The notes beneath the pieces were generated by a model. It ran no database searches. It was not told the DNA's origin and was given only the letters and a program-made list of their open reading frames with translations. A program made the position numbers and the translations under genes. A DNA stretch of 64,000 nt, from assembly GCF_001545035.1 (NCBI RefSeq), contig NZ_FCOJ02000011.1, positions 62,001-126,000 of the forward strand, read 5' to 3'. Of the stretch, positions 8,532-16,700 are shown in pieces. This DNA comes from Caballeronia glebae (lineage in GTDB: Bacteria; Pseudomonadota; Gammaproteobacteria; Burkholderiales; Burkholderiaceae). Each line of letters opens with the position of its first letter. The first letter of the stretch is position 1.

Positions 8532-9394
8532 TTCATCGCCGAGGTTTGCGCGCCGCCCGGTTGCGCTTCGACCGCCACGGCGCCGTCCCAATGCTTGTTC
8601 TTCGTATCCTCGATAAACGCTTTCAACTCGCCGCTCCCGCCCGGCACGAAATAGAAGCGGAAATTCGGATTCTCGCTGATAGAAAAATTGACGTTCGCGG
8701 TCATCACCGGCTTATCCGCATACGTGACGGACACCTTGCGGATGAAATACGCCGACGAGTAGTTGCGCGTGACCTGGTTCATCGCCATGCCGGTCCGGTT
8801 CGGATGACGCACCATCAATTGCGCGAGTTCGGGCTTGCCCGTCACGGCCTTTCCTTCGGCCTGAATCCGGACCTGTCCCGCCGAACGCTCGGCGGCGTCT
8901 TCGTCCTTGTCGGCGGGCGCGGAACAGCCACCCGACGCCTTCACGAAACGAACCGCGCTATAGAGCTTGCCGTCGTTCGTCTCCGCGATCACGCGCATGA
9001 ACGTGTAGTCCTCCACGCGCACGCGCGTTTCGATCGTCGCCAGGCCCGACTCCGGCGTGAGTTCGAACGATCCCGCGAACGGTTCCGGATTCTCGTCGAT
9101 GAAAAGATATAGCTTCTTGATGTAACGCGCGGGCGTCTGCGGGAATTGCGCGTTGATCGCGATCGGCACGACGGCGGCATCCGCCGCGCGCGCGGGTGCA
9201 TCGAGCTTGATAACCGCATCGCCGTGCGTGTCGATCGTGCGGCCCTTGAACGTGCCTTCCTTGAAGTCGAGCCAGCGCGCCACCTTGTCGGGATCATCGC
9301 CGGGCTGCGCCGCCTGCGCGGCATAGGGCGCGAGCGCCGCGGCGGCGAGGCTCGCGATCGTCATCGCGCGAACGCCGGACCATGCTGTCTTCAT
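8528..9394 (-). CDS. Quinoprotein-associated SoxYZ-like carrier protein
   Basis: 288 residues with a signal peptide. It is a fusion of a SoxY-like half and a SoxZ-like half. The single SGGC motif in the middle corresponds to the Cys-bearing GGC(GG) swinging arm of SoxY, here internal to the fusion. SoxYZ holds sulfur intermediates on that Cys; the quinoprotein-associated version is thought to have a different, unproven role. It sits between the two relay metallohydrolases with an ATGA overlap on one side and a 19-base gap on the other. Start at 9394 is preferred because MKTAWSG... begins the signal peptide and follows a GGAGG-like site. Confidence 0.8.
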   Translation of the reverse strand: MKTAWSGVRAMTIASLAAAALAPYAAQAAQPGDDPDKVARWLDFKEGTFKGRTIDTHGDAVIKLDAPARAADAAVVPIAINAQFPQTPARYIKKLYLFIDENPEPFAGSFELTPESGLATIETRVRVEDYTFMRVIAETNDGKLYSAVRFVKASGGCSAPADKDEDAAERSAGQVRIQAEGKAVTGKPELAQLMVRHPNRTGMAMNQVTRNYSSAYFIRKVSVTYADKPVMTANVNFSISENPNFRFYFVPGGSGELKAFIEDTKNKHWDGAVAVEAQPGGAQTSAMK

Positions 9395-9413
9395 GATGTC
9401 CTCCAGTGCTGCA

Positions 9414-10346
9414 CTACTGCTCCCATTCGAGCTCCGCATACGCGGCCGTCACATTGCGACGGTGATACAGATCGAACAGAAGCCACTTGTCCTTCTCATC
9501 GAGACCGATGCTGTCGACCGCTTGCCGGATCGTTTCGCCTCGCTTGATAGCCGCACGCACGTCGCGCGCCAGATCGGCGAGATAACGCGCTTCGGCGTCG
9601 AGCGATTGCGGCCAGGGCGGATCGAGCGGACCGTGTCCCGGCACGACGTGACGCGGATTCATCTGGCGAATGTGCGCGATGTCGTCGAGCCAGCCGAGCA
9701 CGCTGCCGTCGATCACGGGAATGCAGCGCACAAAGAGAAGATCGCCGGTCCATAACGTGCCAGTCTTCTCATCGTATACCGTCAAATCGTTGTTGGTATG
9801 CGCGGTTTTCCATGTGCGCAGCGTGAGTGTGCGTCCGCCGATATCGAGCGTGCCCGTGCCGTCGATCGTCCTGGTCGGCGCGACGATCTCGCTGCCCGCC
9901 GCCGCGCTGCCCAACTCGCGATTCAACGCGCGCATATAGTTGTCCGCGCGCGACGCTTCCGCCTGCGCGAGCTTTGCGCTGCCCACGAATTGCGGATGAT
10001 CGGCCTTGAAAGCCGCATTGCCGAAAATATGATCCGGATGCATATGCGTGTTGATGACATAGCAAACCGGCAGCGGCGTGACCGCGCGTATCGCGGCACG
10101 TAACGCGCGGCCTTCCGCGAGCGTGCCGCCGGTGTCGATCACCGCCACGCAGCGCGCGCCGACGATGAAGCCCACGTTCGCGATATCGCCGCCGTTCTCG
10201 CGCGTGGCGACATCGTCGTGACCGCGATGCGCATAGTTGCCCGGTGCGATCCGCGTCACCGAAAGCACGGTCTCGCCACGCGCGATAGTTGCAGATGCAA
10301 ATAGTATGAGGAACGCGACAAAATGCCAGGCCGATGCGACGTTCAT
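9414..10346 (-). CDS. Quinoprotein relay zinc metallohydrolase 2
   Basis: 310-residue exported metallo-beta-lactamase-fold protein. The metal-binding HMHPDH motif is intact at residues 101-106, as are the GD motif (Asp202) and PGHGP (His238), so a binuclear metal centre is expected. It belongs to the group found beside PQQ-dependent dehydrogenases and called 'quinoprotein relay system zinc metallohydrolase 2'; the substrate is not established. The signal peptide spans roughly residues 1-24. The ATG at 10346 overlaps the stop of the preceding cbbR-like gene (ATGA). Confidence 0.85.
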   Translation of the reverse strand: MNVASAWHFVAFLILFASATIARGETVLSVTRIAPGNYAHRGHDDVATRENGGDIANVGFIVGARCVAVIDTGGTLAEGRALRAAIRAVTPLPVCYVINTHMHPDHIFGNAAFKADHPQFVGSAKLAQAEASRADNYMRALNRELGSAAAGSEIVAPTRTIDGTGTLDIGGRTLTLRTWKTAHTNNDLTVYDEKTGTLWTGDLLFVRCIPVIDGSVLGWLDDIAHIRQMNPRHVVPGHGPLDPPWPQSLDAEARYLADLARDVRAAIKRGETIRQAVDSIGLDEKDKWLLFDLYHRRNVTAAYAELEWEQ

Positions 10347-11317
10347 CGGACGGCACTTGCCTCGGCGAGACGCCTCGGTCTGCGCAAGCCGAACTGCGCA
10401 TATTCGCGCTCCAGAAACGGCTCGGCGTGTTCGAGGAGGAAGCGGCGAAACGCGAGACAGGTTGGCGAAAGTTGCTTCGAGCGCGAATGCACGAGTTGCC
10501 ACGTCCGTTCGACGGGCGTGCCGTTCACGTCGAGCACGGCGATTTCGCCGGTGCGCAATTCGAGCGACAGCGTGTGCAGCGAGATGAGGCTCACGCCCAT
10601 GCCCGCCATCACTGCCTGCTTGATGGTTTCATTGCTGCCGAGCGTGACGCTGTGCGCGGGCACGAAAAGGTTTTGCCGGAATACATGCTCGGCGACCGCG
10701 CGTGTGCCCGAGCCGGGCTCACGCAGCAGGAAAGTATCGTTCGCGAGTTCCTGCAGATCGAAACCCTTCGCGTGACGCAACGGATGCGACAGCGGCGCGA
10801 CGATCACATGCGGATGATAGGCGAGCGGTTCAGCCGTCGTGCCCAGTTCGGGCGGCGGACGCCCCATGATCGCGAGATCGGTCGCGTTGTCCTGCAAGAG
10901 ACGCAAAAGCGTTTCCCGGTTGCCGACGGAGAAACGCACATCGACCTTCGGATACTGTTGCCTGTAGAGCGCGAGAAGCTTGGGCGCGAAGTACGTCGCC
11001 GAACTGACGATGCTCACCGCGATCGAGCCGCTATCGGCCTGCGTGAGCGACATCATTGCGTCTTCGGCGTCCTTGATTTCGCCGAGTATGCGGCTTGCGT
11101 GATGCGATAACCTTTCACCGGCTTCCGTCAGCGAGAGACGCCGCGCGACGCGTTCGAACAGCGGCAGACCGATTGCTTCTTCCAGTTGCCGGATTTGCAT
11201 CGATACCGCCGGTTGCGTGAGATGCAATTCCTCGGCCGCGCGCGCGAAGCTCGGACAGCGGCTTGCTATCACGAAGATCTGCAACTGGCGCAGCGTCAGG
11301 GAACGGATGAAGTTCAC
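10343..11317 (-). CDS. cbbR: CbbR-type LysR regulator inside the xox operon
   Basis: 324-residue LysR regulator that closely follows the CbbR pattern: LTLRQLQIFV... at the start, LTQPAVSMQIRQLE in the helix-turn-helix, SATYFAPKLLALY in the effector domain, and IMGRPPPEL, a CbbR hallmark. CbbR senses metabolites and activates Calvin-cycle operons. Here it is not next to cbbL (25 kb away) but is the fifth gene of the methanol dehydrogenase operon and translationally coupled to the next gene. It may drive the cbb operon, the xox operon or both. No other CbbR candidate is in the window. Confidence 0.8.
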   Translation of the reverse strand: MNFIRSLTLRQLQIFVIASRCPSFARAAEELHLTQPAVSMQIRQLEEAIGLPLFERVARRLSLTEAGERLSHHASRILGEIKDAEDAMMSLTQADSGSIAVSIVSSATYFAPKLLALYRQQYPKVDVRFSVGNRETLLRLLQDNATDLAIMGRPPPELGTTAEPLAYHPHVIVAPLSHPLRHAKGFDLQELANDTFLLREPGSGTRAVAEHVFRQNLFVPAHSVTLGSNETIKQAVMAGMGVSLISLHTLSLELRTGEIAVLDVNGTPVERTWQLVHSRSKQLSPTCLAFRRFLLEHAEPFLEREYAQFGLRRPRRLAEASAVR

Positions 11318-11380
11318 GTGGGTTTTCGGCGCGGCAACGCTAATAAGCCAATAACAAACCGGGATCGGGCGCCCAAGAAA

Positions 11381-12139
11381 TCACCGGCTAGCCCGAGGCG
11401 CATTCGAGGGCTTCACCGGCGCACTCCCCGGCGCAGTCATATTCTTCAGCGTCCCTCGATAAGCGATCGTCTCCTTCTGCAACGGATGCGCAAAATCGTT
11501 CCCATCGCCGGGCACTTCGGTGCGGATCATGAGCAATCGCCCGGGCACGTCGTCGGCCATGACGAACGTATAGCGCTTGGCCGTGTACTTGGTGAAGCGC
11601 TCCGCATTCGGATCGTTCAAATAAGGCTGAATGACGATCTGCTGCGCCTTCGCATGCTTGCCGAGCCCGAGCGATTCGCTCGACACCGGGGTTATCGCGG
11701 GCCCCGCCGCCAGCGCCATGCGCACGCGTTGCTGGAAATAGCGCCGCTGACCGCCCGTCAGTTGCGCCATCTCCGCGACGTCATGCTCAAGAAAATAGAT
11801 GATCGCCGGATTGCAAGGCAAGCCGCCCGGGACGTTCACATTGCCCGTGCGATCGGTCACTTTCGCGTCGTTCTTGCTGTTGCCCTGACTCACGACGAGC
11901 ACGCGCAGCGTGTCGTTCACCTTCGACGGCGGACCGGAGTAATCCACCGCGTAGTCGAGTTCGGTCTGCGGTTCGACACCGTTCAAATGCTGCTGCATGA
12001 ATAGCAACTGCTCGGCCGGCTTGATGTCGGCCGATGGCGTGGAAGCCGCGGGCGCATCCGCGGCTATCGCGTAAAGCGGCATCGAGCTGCCCAGCGCGAC
12101 TACGCATGCGTAAAGAAAGCCCCCATATAAGCGCTTCAT
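11381..12139 (-). CDS. Unknown exported protein of the xox operon
   Basis: 252 residues with a clear signal peptide (MKRLYGGFLYACVVALGSS...). I do not recognise the family. The mature part has a central segment around GLPCNPAIIYFLEHDVAEMAQLTGG and a C-terminal Pro/Ser/Ala-rich tail. One Cys is in the mature protein. Its start overlaps the xoxJ stop (ATGA), and it is followed 63 bases later by cbbR. Location between xoxJ and the relay genes suggests a periplasmic role in methanol dehydrogenase function, maturation or electron transfer; this is inference from position only. Confidence 0.75.
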   Translation of the reverse strand: MKRLYGGFLYACVVALGSSMPLYAIAADAPAASTPSADIKPAEQLLFMQQHLNGVEPQTELDYAVDYSGPPSKVNDTLRVLVVSQGNSKNDAKVTDRTGNVNVPGGLPCNPAIIYFLEHDVAEMAQLTGGQRRYFQQRVRMALAAGPAITPVSSESLGLGKHAKAQQIVIQPYLNDPNAERFTKYTAKRYTFVMADDVPGRLLMIRTEVPGDGNDFAHPLQKETIAYRGTLKNMTAPGSAPVKPSNAPRASR

Positions 12140-13047
12140 TGCGCGCTTACCGGCTGCAACGGCAGCAATGGAACCTGATAGCTCGACAAGATCTGATCGA
12201 TCTTCGGCTGATTCGAGGCTATCCAGTTATCGACCTTATCGCGCCATGCCTTTTCGCCATAACGCACGCCCATTGAAATCTCGTAGTCGAAGCGGATCGG
12301 CTGACCCGCCGGGAACGGCACGAGGCGCACCTTGTTATCCGAGCGATTGGCGAAATAGCCCGCGATCGGCCCCCATACGAAGGCTGCATCGACATTGCCC
12401 TGCACCAGATCGCGTTCGATCATCTCGCCGGGAAAGGCTTCGGGATCGCCACTTTGTCCTTGATACGACACGGCCTGCTGGATCAGGTTATGACTCAGCA
12501 GCCAGTCTACCGCCGGACTCTTCACGAAGATGCCGAGCTTCATCTTCTTCAGTTGATCGGGCGGAAGATTCATCAGGTCCGAAGGCGCTTTGATGCTCGC
12601 GTATTCGGGCTTGTTCGGTAACACCATCGCGTAAGTGGAATGCAGATACGGACGCGTCGTGGCAGTCAGTTCATAACCTTTCGGCACGCCGATGATCAGA
12701 TCGCATTTGAAGCGCTCCGATTGCGGCACCTTTTCGCGCAGCGTATTGCGCACGAAACCCATACGTTGCGGCCAATACGTGTATTCGAGCTTGTAGCCGA
12801 AATCGCTCGCCATCTGGCTCGCGATCTTGTTCTCGTAGCCTTCGCCCTTCTGGTTCGAAAGCGGCATGTTGTTCGGATCGGCGCACACGCGCAGAATGCC
12901 GTCCGCCCCATCGTTGTTCGGCAGATTGGGGGGCGGGCCGCCCGCACCTTGCGCGAGCGCCTGTTGCGCCGAGAACGTCGCAAACGCCGCGAAGAACGCG
13001 GCTACGAATCGGAACGAAGCGGCGCGGCTTGCATTACGATCAGACAT
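12136..13047 (-). CDS. xoxJ: XoxJ, quinoprotein dehydrogenase-associated periplasmic binding-like protein
   Basis: 303 residues. The signal peptide ends near the QALAQ site. The remainder is a family-3 solute-binding-like fold with the XoxJ/MxaJ signature LRVCADPNNMPLSNQKGEG. XoxJ proteins sit beside lanthanide methanol dehydrogenases and have been proposed to help XoxF activation or loading. The start at 13047 is chosen for its GGAGGTG ribosome binding site. It lies 61 bases after xoxG, giving the standard xoxF-G-J order. Confidence 0.9.
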   Translation of the reverse strand: MSDRNASRAASFRFVAAFFAAFATFSAQQALAQGAGGPPPNLPNNDGADGILRVCADPNNMPLSNQKGEGYENKIASQMASDFGYKLEYTYWPQRMGFVRNTLREKVPQSERFKCDLIIGVPKGYELTATTRPYLHSTYAMVLPNKPEYASIKAPSDLMNLPPDQLKKMKLGIFVKSPAVDWLLSHNLIQQAVSYQGQSGDPEAFPGEMIERDLVQGNVDAAFVWGPIAGYFANRSDNKVRLVPFPAGQPIRFDYEISMGVRYGEKAWRDKVDNWIASNQPKIDQILSSYQVPLLPLQPVSAQ

Positions 13048-13108
13048 CGACACCTCCGGTATGAGAGCAATCATCAGACGTCAGCCGTATATCGGCCATG
13101 CAACGTCG

Positions 13109-13531
13109 TCATTTTGCATCGATTGCCTGCAGATCGCCGGGGTTGATCTTGCCGTCGGAGCGCCCCTTCAGATACGCGTAGAGGTTCTCCCAGTTCTTCT
13201 GCATCATCTGGCTCGCGCTGAAGTCGGGCATGCCCTTGTCCACGCGTCCGCCGAATACGGTCCGATGAAACTCGTTCTTGTCGAGCGACTTGAAAGCATC
13301 GATCAGCGACGGGCCGACCATCCCTTCCTGCTTCGCCCCGTGACAGCGTTCGCACGCGAGCGCGCGCCAGGTCTTCCAGCCCTGCAGCGTGTCGCTGTCT
13401 ACCTTGTTGCCATCGACGACCTTGTACGCGACCGGCTTCAATTGTGCAGGCATCGCGGGCGGTGTCTGCGCAAACGAAGCGGACGAGGCGGCGAGCGTCA
13501 TCGTCAGCAGCAAGAGTGATCGGCCTTTCAT
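13109..13531 (-). CDS. xoxG: XoxG, c-type cytochrome electron acceptor of XoxF
   Basis: 140 residues with a signal peptide and one haem-attachment motif CERCH; a downstream Met (GMPDFS region) is a likely sixth haem ligand. It should be the periplasmic cytochrome that takes electrons from PQQ in XoxF. The start at 13531 begins MKGRSLLLLTM..., a good signal peptide, whereas the longer open frame adds an implausible Arg-rich leader. It lies 103 bases after xoxF. Confidence 0.9.
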   Translation of the reverse strand: MKGRSLLLLTMTLAASSASFAQTPPAMPAQLKPVAYKVVDGNKVDSDTLQGWKTWRALACERCHGAKQEGMVGPSLIDAFKSLDKNEFHRTVFGGRVDKGMPDFSASQMMQKNWENLYAYLKGRSDGKINPGDLQAIDAK

Positions 13532-13634
13532 ACGTCTGACTCCTTGAACATGTCTTGTATATGGGGTGTTTCGGCGCGGCGGCCGTTGCAGCCGCCGCGC
13601 TTCATGCATCGACTACGCACATCGAACGGGAGGA

Positions 13635-15446
13635 TCAACCGCCCGGAATCGCGAACACGAAGAGCGTGCCGCCGAGAGCCGTGTACTTCGCGAGCTCCTT
13701 GTAGCCGCCGACCGCGCCCAGGCCTTCCGTCGACTTTTCGAGACCCGCCGCCATGCCGATGCCGGCCCAGCCGCCGATACCCGAGTACACGCCGACAAAT
13801 TGCTTGCCCTGGTACTGGTACGTGAACACGTTGCCGATGACGCCCGACGGCGTCTTGAACTTCCACAGTTCCTTGCCGTCCTTGATGCGCACTGCCTTGA
13901 TATAGCCTTCGAGCGTGCCGTAGAACACGACGCCGCCGGCGGTCGCGAGCGCGCCGGACCACACCGAGAACCTCTCCGGCTTGGACCACACGATCTTGCC
14001 CTTCGCGGCATCCCAAGCGATGAAGTTACCCATCGCGCCTTTCTCGTTCGGACCCGGATACATCGAAAGCGTCGCGCCGACGAACGGCTGACCCGACACG
14101 TAATCGACCTGGAACGGCTCGTAGTCCATGCAGACGTGATTCGTCGGCACGAGGAACAACTTCGAGCCCGGGTCGAATGCGGCCGGCTGCTGATCCTTCG
14201 AGCCGAGCGCCGCGGGGCAGATGTTCTTCACGTTGTGATCGGGACCGGCTTTCTGCGTCGAGTAGCTCGCATTGCGAATCGGCAGGCCACTCTTCAGATC
14301 GACGCTATCGGCCCAGTTCACCGCCGGGTCGTACTTCTGCGCGACGAGCAGTTCGCCGGTCTGACGATTCAGCGTATAGCCGAAGCCATTGCGGTCGAAG
14401 TGAACGATCGCCGGCACGGTCTTGCCGCCGATGTTCAGGTCGGAGAGGATCATCTCGTTGACGCCGTCGTAGTCCCATTCGTCGTGAGGCGTCATCTGAT
14501 AGACCCACTTCGCGGTGCCCGTGTTGAGATCACGCGCGAAGATCGTCATCGACCACTTGTTGTCGCCCGGACGCTGCGTCGGGTTCCACGTGCCCGGATT
14601 GCCCGAGCCGTAGTACACAAGGTTGAGCTTCGGGTCCCATGCGTACCAACCCCACGTGGTGCCGCCGCCGTATTTCCACTGATCGCCCTGCCAGCTCTTG
14701 AGCGACGAGTCCGCACCGACGGGCGCCATCTTGCCGTCGGTCCAGGTCATGGTCGCCTGCGGGTCCATCAGCATTTCGTTGTCGGGGCCGGTGCTGTAGG
14801 CCTTCCAGACTTCCTTGCCGTCCTTGATGTTGTACGCGATGAGCCGTCCGCGAACGCCGAACTCACCCCCGGAGATGCCGGTCAGCACCTTGTCGCCGAA
14901 AACGTGCGGCGCGTTGGTGTTGGTTTCGCCCTTCTTCGAATCGCCGTTCTGCGCGGTCCATACGACGTCGCCTGTTTTCGCGTCGAGCGCGACGAGCTTG
15001 GTGTCGGCTTGCTGGAGGAAGATCTTGCCGTCGCCATATGCAAGGCCGCGGTTGACCGTATCGCAGCACATCACCGAGATAACCTGCGTGTCCTGCTTCG
15101 GCTGGTATTGCCAGATGAAGGTCTGATCCTTCAGGTTGATGGCGATAACTTTGTTAGGGAACGGCGAGTGGATATACATCGTGTCGCCGATGACGAGCGG
15201 CGAGCCTTCATGGCCGCGCAGCACACCCGTCGACATGGTCCAGGCAACCTGTAGCTTGCCGACGTTGTTTTCGTTGATTTGCTTGAGCGTGCTATAGCGG
15301 TGATTCGAATAATCGCCCGCTTGCGCCGCCCAGTTCGAGGGATTCTTGATCAGGCTATCCAGTTGCGAGTCGGCCTGGGCCACATAAGAATTCAGGCCAG
15401 CCGTCGCGACCACCGCCAGTCCAAGAACCAGGGTGCGTAAGTTCAT
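13635..15446 (-). CDS. xoxF: Lanthanide-dependent methanol dehydrogenase XoxF
   Basis: 603-residue periplasmic PQQ quinoprotein with a signal peptide, oxidising methanol (and often formaldehyde). Diagnostic residues: HDEWDYD at 321-327, with catalytic Asp325 and the extra Asp327 that marks lanthanide enzymes and is Ala in calcium-dependent MxaF; the vicinal disulfide C127-C128; and likely metal ligands Glu195 (GGEFG) and Asn283 (SGNPGTW). The length is normal. It has a GGAGGAG site and is first in a nine-gene minus-strand operon. A candidate sigma-54 promoter and a palindrome lie upstream. Sequence style suggests the widespread XoxF5 clade, but no tree was built. Confidence 0.97.
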   Translation of the reverse strand: MNLRTLVLGLAVVATAGLNSYVAQADSQLDSLIKNPSNWAAQAGDYSNHRYSTLKQINENNVGKLQVAWTMSTGVLRGHEGSPLVIGDTMYIHSPFPNKVIAINLKDQTFIWQYQPKQDTQVISVMCCDTVNRGLAYGDGKIFLQQADTKLVALDAKTGDVVWTAQNGDSKKGETNTNAPHVFGDKVLTGISGGEFGVRGRLIAYNIKDGKEVWKAYSTGPDNEMLMDPQATMTWTDGKMAPVGADSSLKSWQGDQWKYGGGTTWGWYAWDPKLNLVYYGSGNPGTWNPTQRPGDNKWSMTIFARDLNTGTAKWVYQMTPHDEWDYDGVNEMILSDLNIGGKTVPAIVHFDRNGFGYTLNRQTGELLVAQKYDPAVNWADSVDLKSGLPIRNASYSTQKAGPDHNVKNICPAALGSKDQQPAAFDPGSKLFLVPTNHVCMDYEPFQVDYVSGQPFVGATLSMYPGPNEKGAMGNFIAWDAAKGKIVWSKPERFSVWSGALATAGGVVFYGTLEGYIKAVRIKDGKELWKFKTPSGVIGNVFTYQYQGKQFVGVYSGIGGWAGIGMAAGLEKSTEGLGAVGGYKELAKYTALGGTLFVFAIPGG

Positions 15447-15582
15447 GTCTCCTCCAGAATGGTGATGCCTCCGACCCAGGGATGACTACGCTACCAGGTT
15501 GCATCGTGCGCGCCTTCAAATGCAGGTAACGAGTTGCGCCTCGCCCGGTACATAGCCGGACTCTTGCGTAGAGAGGCCAATT

Positions 15583-15596
15583 GCATATTCCATGCC
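15583..15596 (-). promoter_or_regulatory. Candidate sigma-54 (-24/-12) promoter of xoxF
   Basis: Minus-strand CGGCATG-GAAT-ATGCA has GG and GC exactly 10 bases apart and matches TGGCACGNNNNTTGCW at 9 of 12 defined positions. It would start transcription about 125 bases before xoxF. A perfect palindrome lies about 80-90 bases upstream, the usual distance for an activator site. Confidence 0.5.
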
Positions 15597-15662
15597 GGTT
15601 TAACTTCTGCTGCTTCAAATCGGGAATTTGACGGAAGATGCTGTCGCAAGCGGACGGGTTCC

Positions 15663-15688
15663 TGTCGTGTGGCGACACATACTGTGTC
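15663..15688. promoter_or_regulatory. Candidate activator site upstream of xoxF
   Basis: Two overlapping dyads lie in the xoxF/pterin dehydratase divergent region: TGTCG-N5-CGACA (15663-15677) and the perfect GACACA-TAC-TGTGTC (15674-15688). The second is centred 85 bases upstream of the candidate -24 element. It could bind the sigma-54 activator encoded at 24740 or CbbR. The rest of the 364-base gap (15447-15810) contains no gene that I can support. Confidence 0.45.
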
Positions 15689-15810
15689 AAATACGCGAAA
15701 AAGTGCACGACGTGGAACACCGAAGCGGCGCGCGTGACATGACGCGATGCAGCATGTTTTCTTTGGCGCATACTGGTTGTTTCCGTCGATTCTTATTTGG
15801 AGGCTTCGCC

Positions 15811-16191
15811 ATGGCTCAAGCCGAAAAGGTCTATTCCGACGAGGAGATCCAGCAACGTTTGACCGGCGCGCTCAAGCATTGGTATGTCGAGGATGGCTGG
15901 CTCAGACGCAAGTTCAAGACCGAGGGCTGGAAAGGAACGCTCATGGTCGTCAATACGGTGGGACATCTAGCGGAAGCCGCGTGGCACCATCCGGATCTCA
16001 CGGTTTCTTATGCGTTTGTGATCGTCAAACTGAAGACCCATTCCGCCAAGGGCATCACCGATAAGGACTTTGCGCTGGCTTCGAAGATAGAGGATGTTAT
16101 CCAGTGGCAGCCTGGGAAAGAAGATGGACCTCTGGATGGCACGCCTTCGGATGATCAGCGATTCCGCTATATCAAGTATGACGAGGCTTGA
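15811..16191 (+). CDS. Pterin-4a-carbinolamine dehydratase (PCD/DCoH) family protein
   Basis: 126 residues. The PCD signature is clear: EAAWHHPDLTVSYAFVIVKL (the paired His and PD) followed by KTHSAKGITDKDFALA. The classical enzyme dehydrates 4a-hydroxytetrahydrobiopterin after aromatic amino-acid hydroxylation. Here no phenylalanine hydroxylase is nearby and the gene is divergent from xoxF and upstream of the H4MPT operon, so a role with an H4MPT-type pterin is plausible. The start at 15811 follows a GGAGG site; the frame is open upstream but lacks plausible coding sequence. Confidence 0.85.
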   Translation: MAQAEKVYSDEEIQQRLTGALKHWYVEDGWLRRKFKTEGWKGTLMVVNTVGHLAEAAWHHPDLTVSYAFVIVKLKTHSAKGITDKDFALASKIEDVIQWQPGKEDGPLDGTPSDDQRFRYIKYDEA

Positions 16192-16200
16192 TCGGGGGTC

Positions 16201-16630
16201 TGCTTTTAGCGCCGCGTTTGTCATTGGTTTATTAGCGTTGCCCCGATGCGGGGCAACCGCTTTCTTTGGCTATCAAAGAAAAAGAGCTATCCCCAACGAA
16301 AACACTTCAGGCCGGCTGGTTTCCGTAGCAGACCCGACGGCAGCGCGCAGCGCTGTGCCGAAGCTATTTGGTGCTGAACCAGCGCGCCATAACTTCTAGC
16401 TAGTCAGACCGTGCGCGAGCCAAGCCGGGATAGCCCTATGAGGGCGACACTTAGGCGAGTGCCGCCTTGAACGAGAAAAGTGGCCAACGTGCGTATGACT
16501 GCGGGCGTGACGAGCTGCTTTCTTTGGTTACTTTCTTTGCAGCGGCAAAGAAAGTGACTGCCGCCCCGCACAGGGGCAGCGCCAATAGACCGACACGAAT
16601 ACGGGATCCGGCGACAAACCATAAAAACCC
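16201..16630. repeat. Palindrome-rich intergenic repeat region
   Basis: This 509-base gap has no supportable gene. It holds several hairpins: GTTGCCCC-GATGC-GGGGCAAC (16237-16257), ACTTTCTTTGC-AGCG-GCAAAGAAAGT (16530-16555) and GCCCC-GCACA-GGGGC (16563-16577). The TTTCTTTGG segments occur twice (near 16261 and 16519). The combination resembles repeated intergenic elements I know from Burkholderia-group chromosomes. It could also act as terminator for the upstream dehydratase gene. Confidence 0.5.
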
Positions 16631-16636
16631 CTCGCC

Positions 16637-16652
16637 TGGTACAGGATTTGCC
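16637..16652 (+). promoter_or_regulatory. Candidate sigma-54 promoter of the H4MPT operon
   Basis: TGGTACAGGATTTGCC: GG and GC are 10 bases apart and 9 of 12 defined positions of TGGCACGNNNNTTGCW match, including the full TTGC. Predicted start near 16663, about 38 bases before the RFAP synthase ATG. Confidence 0.45.
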
Positions 16653-16700
16653 TAACTCCAAGGCCCTATAAAAAGATCCGCCCATAGGAAGCCACCCCCG

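Noticed and set aside
13566-15254. Long open frame antisense to xoxF on the plus strand
   Set aside because: Arg/His-rich composition typical of shadow frames in GC-rich DNA; xoxF on the other strand is certain and there is no ribosome binding site or family match.
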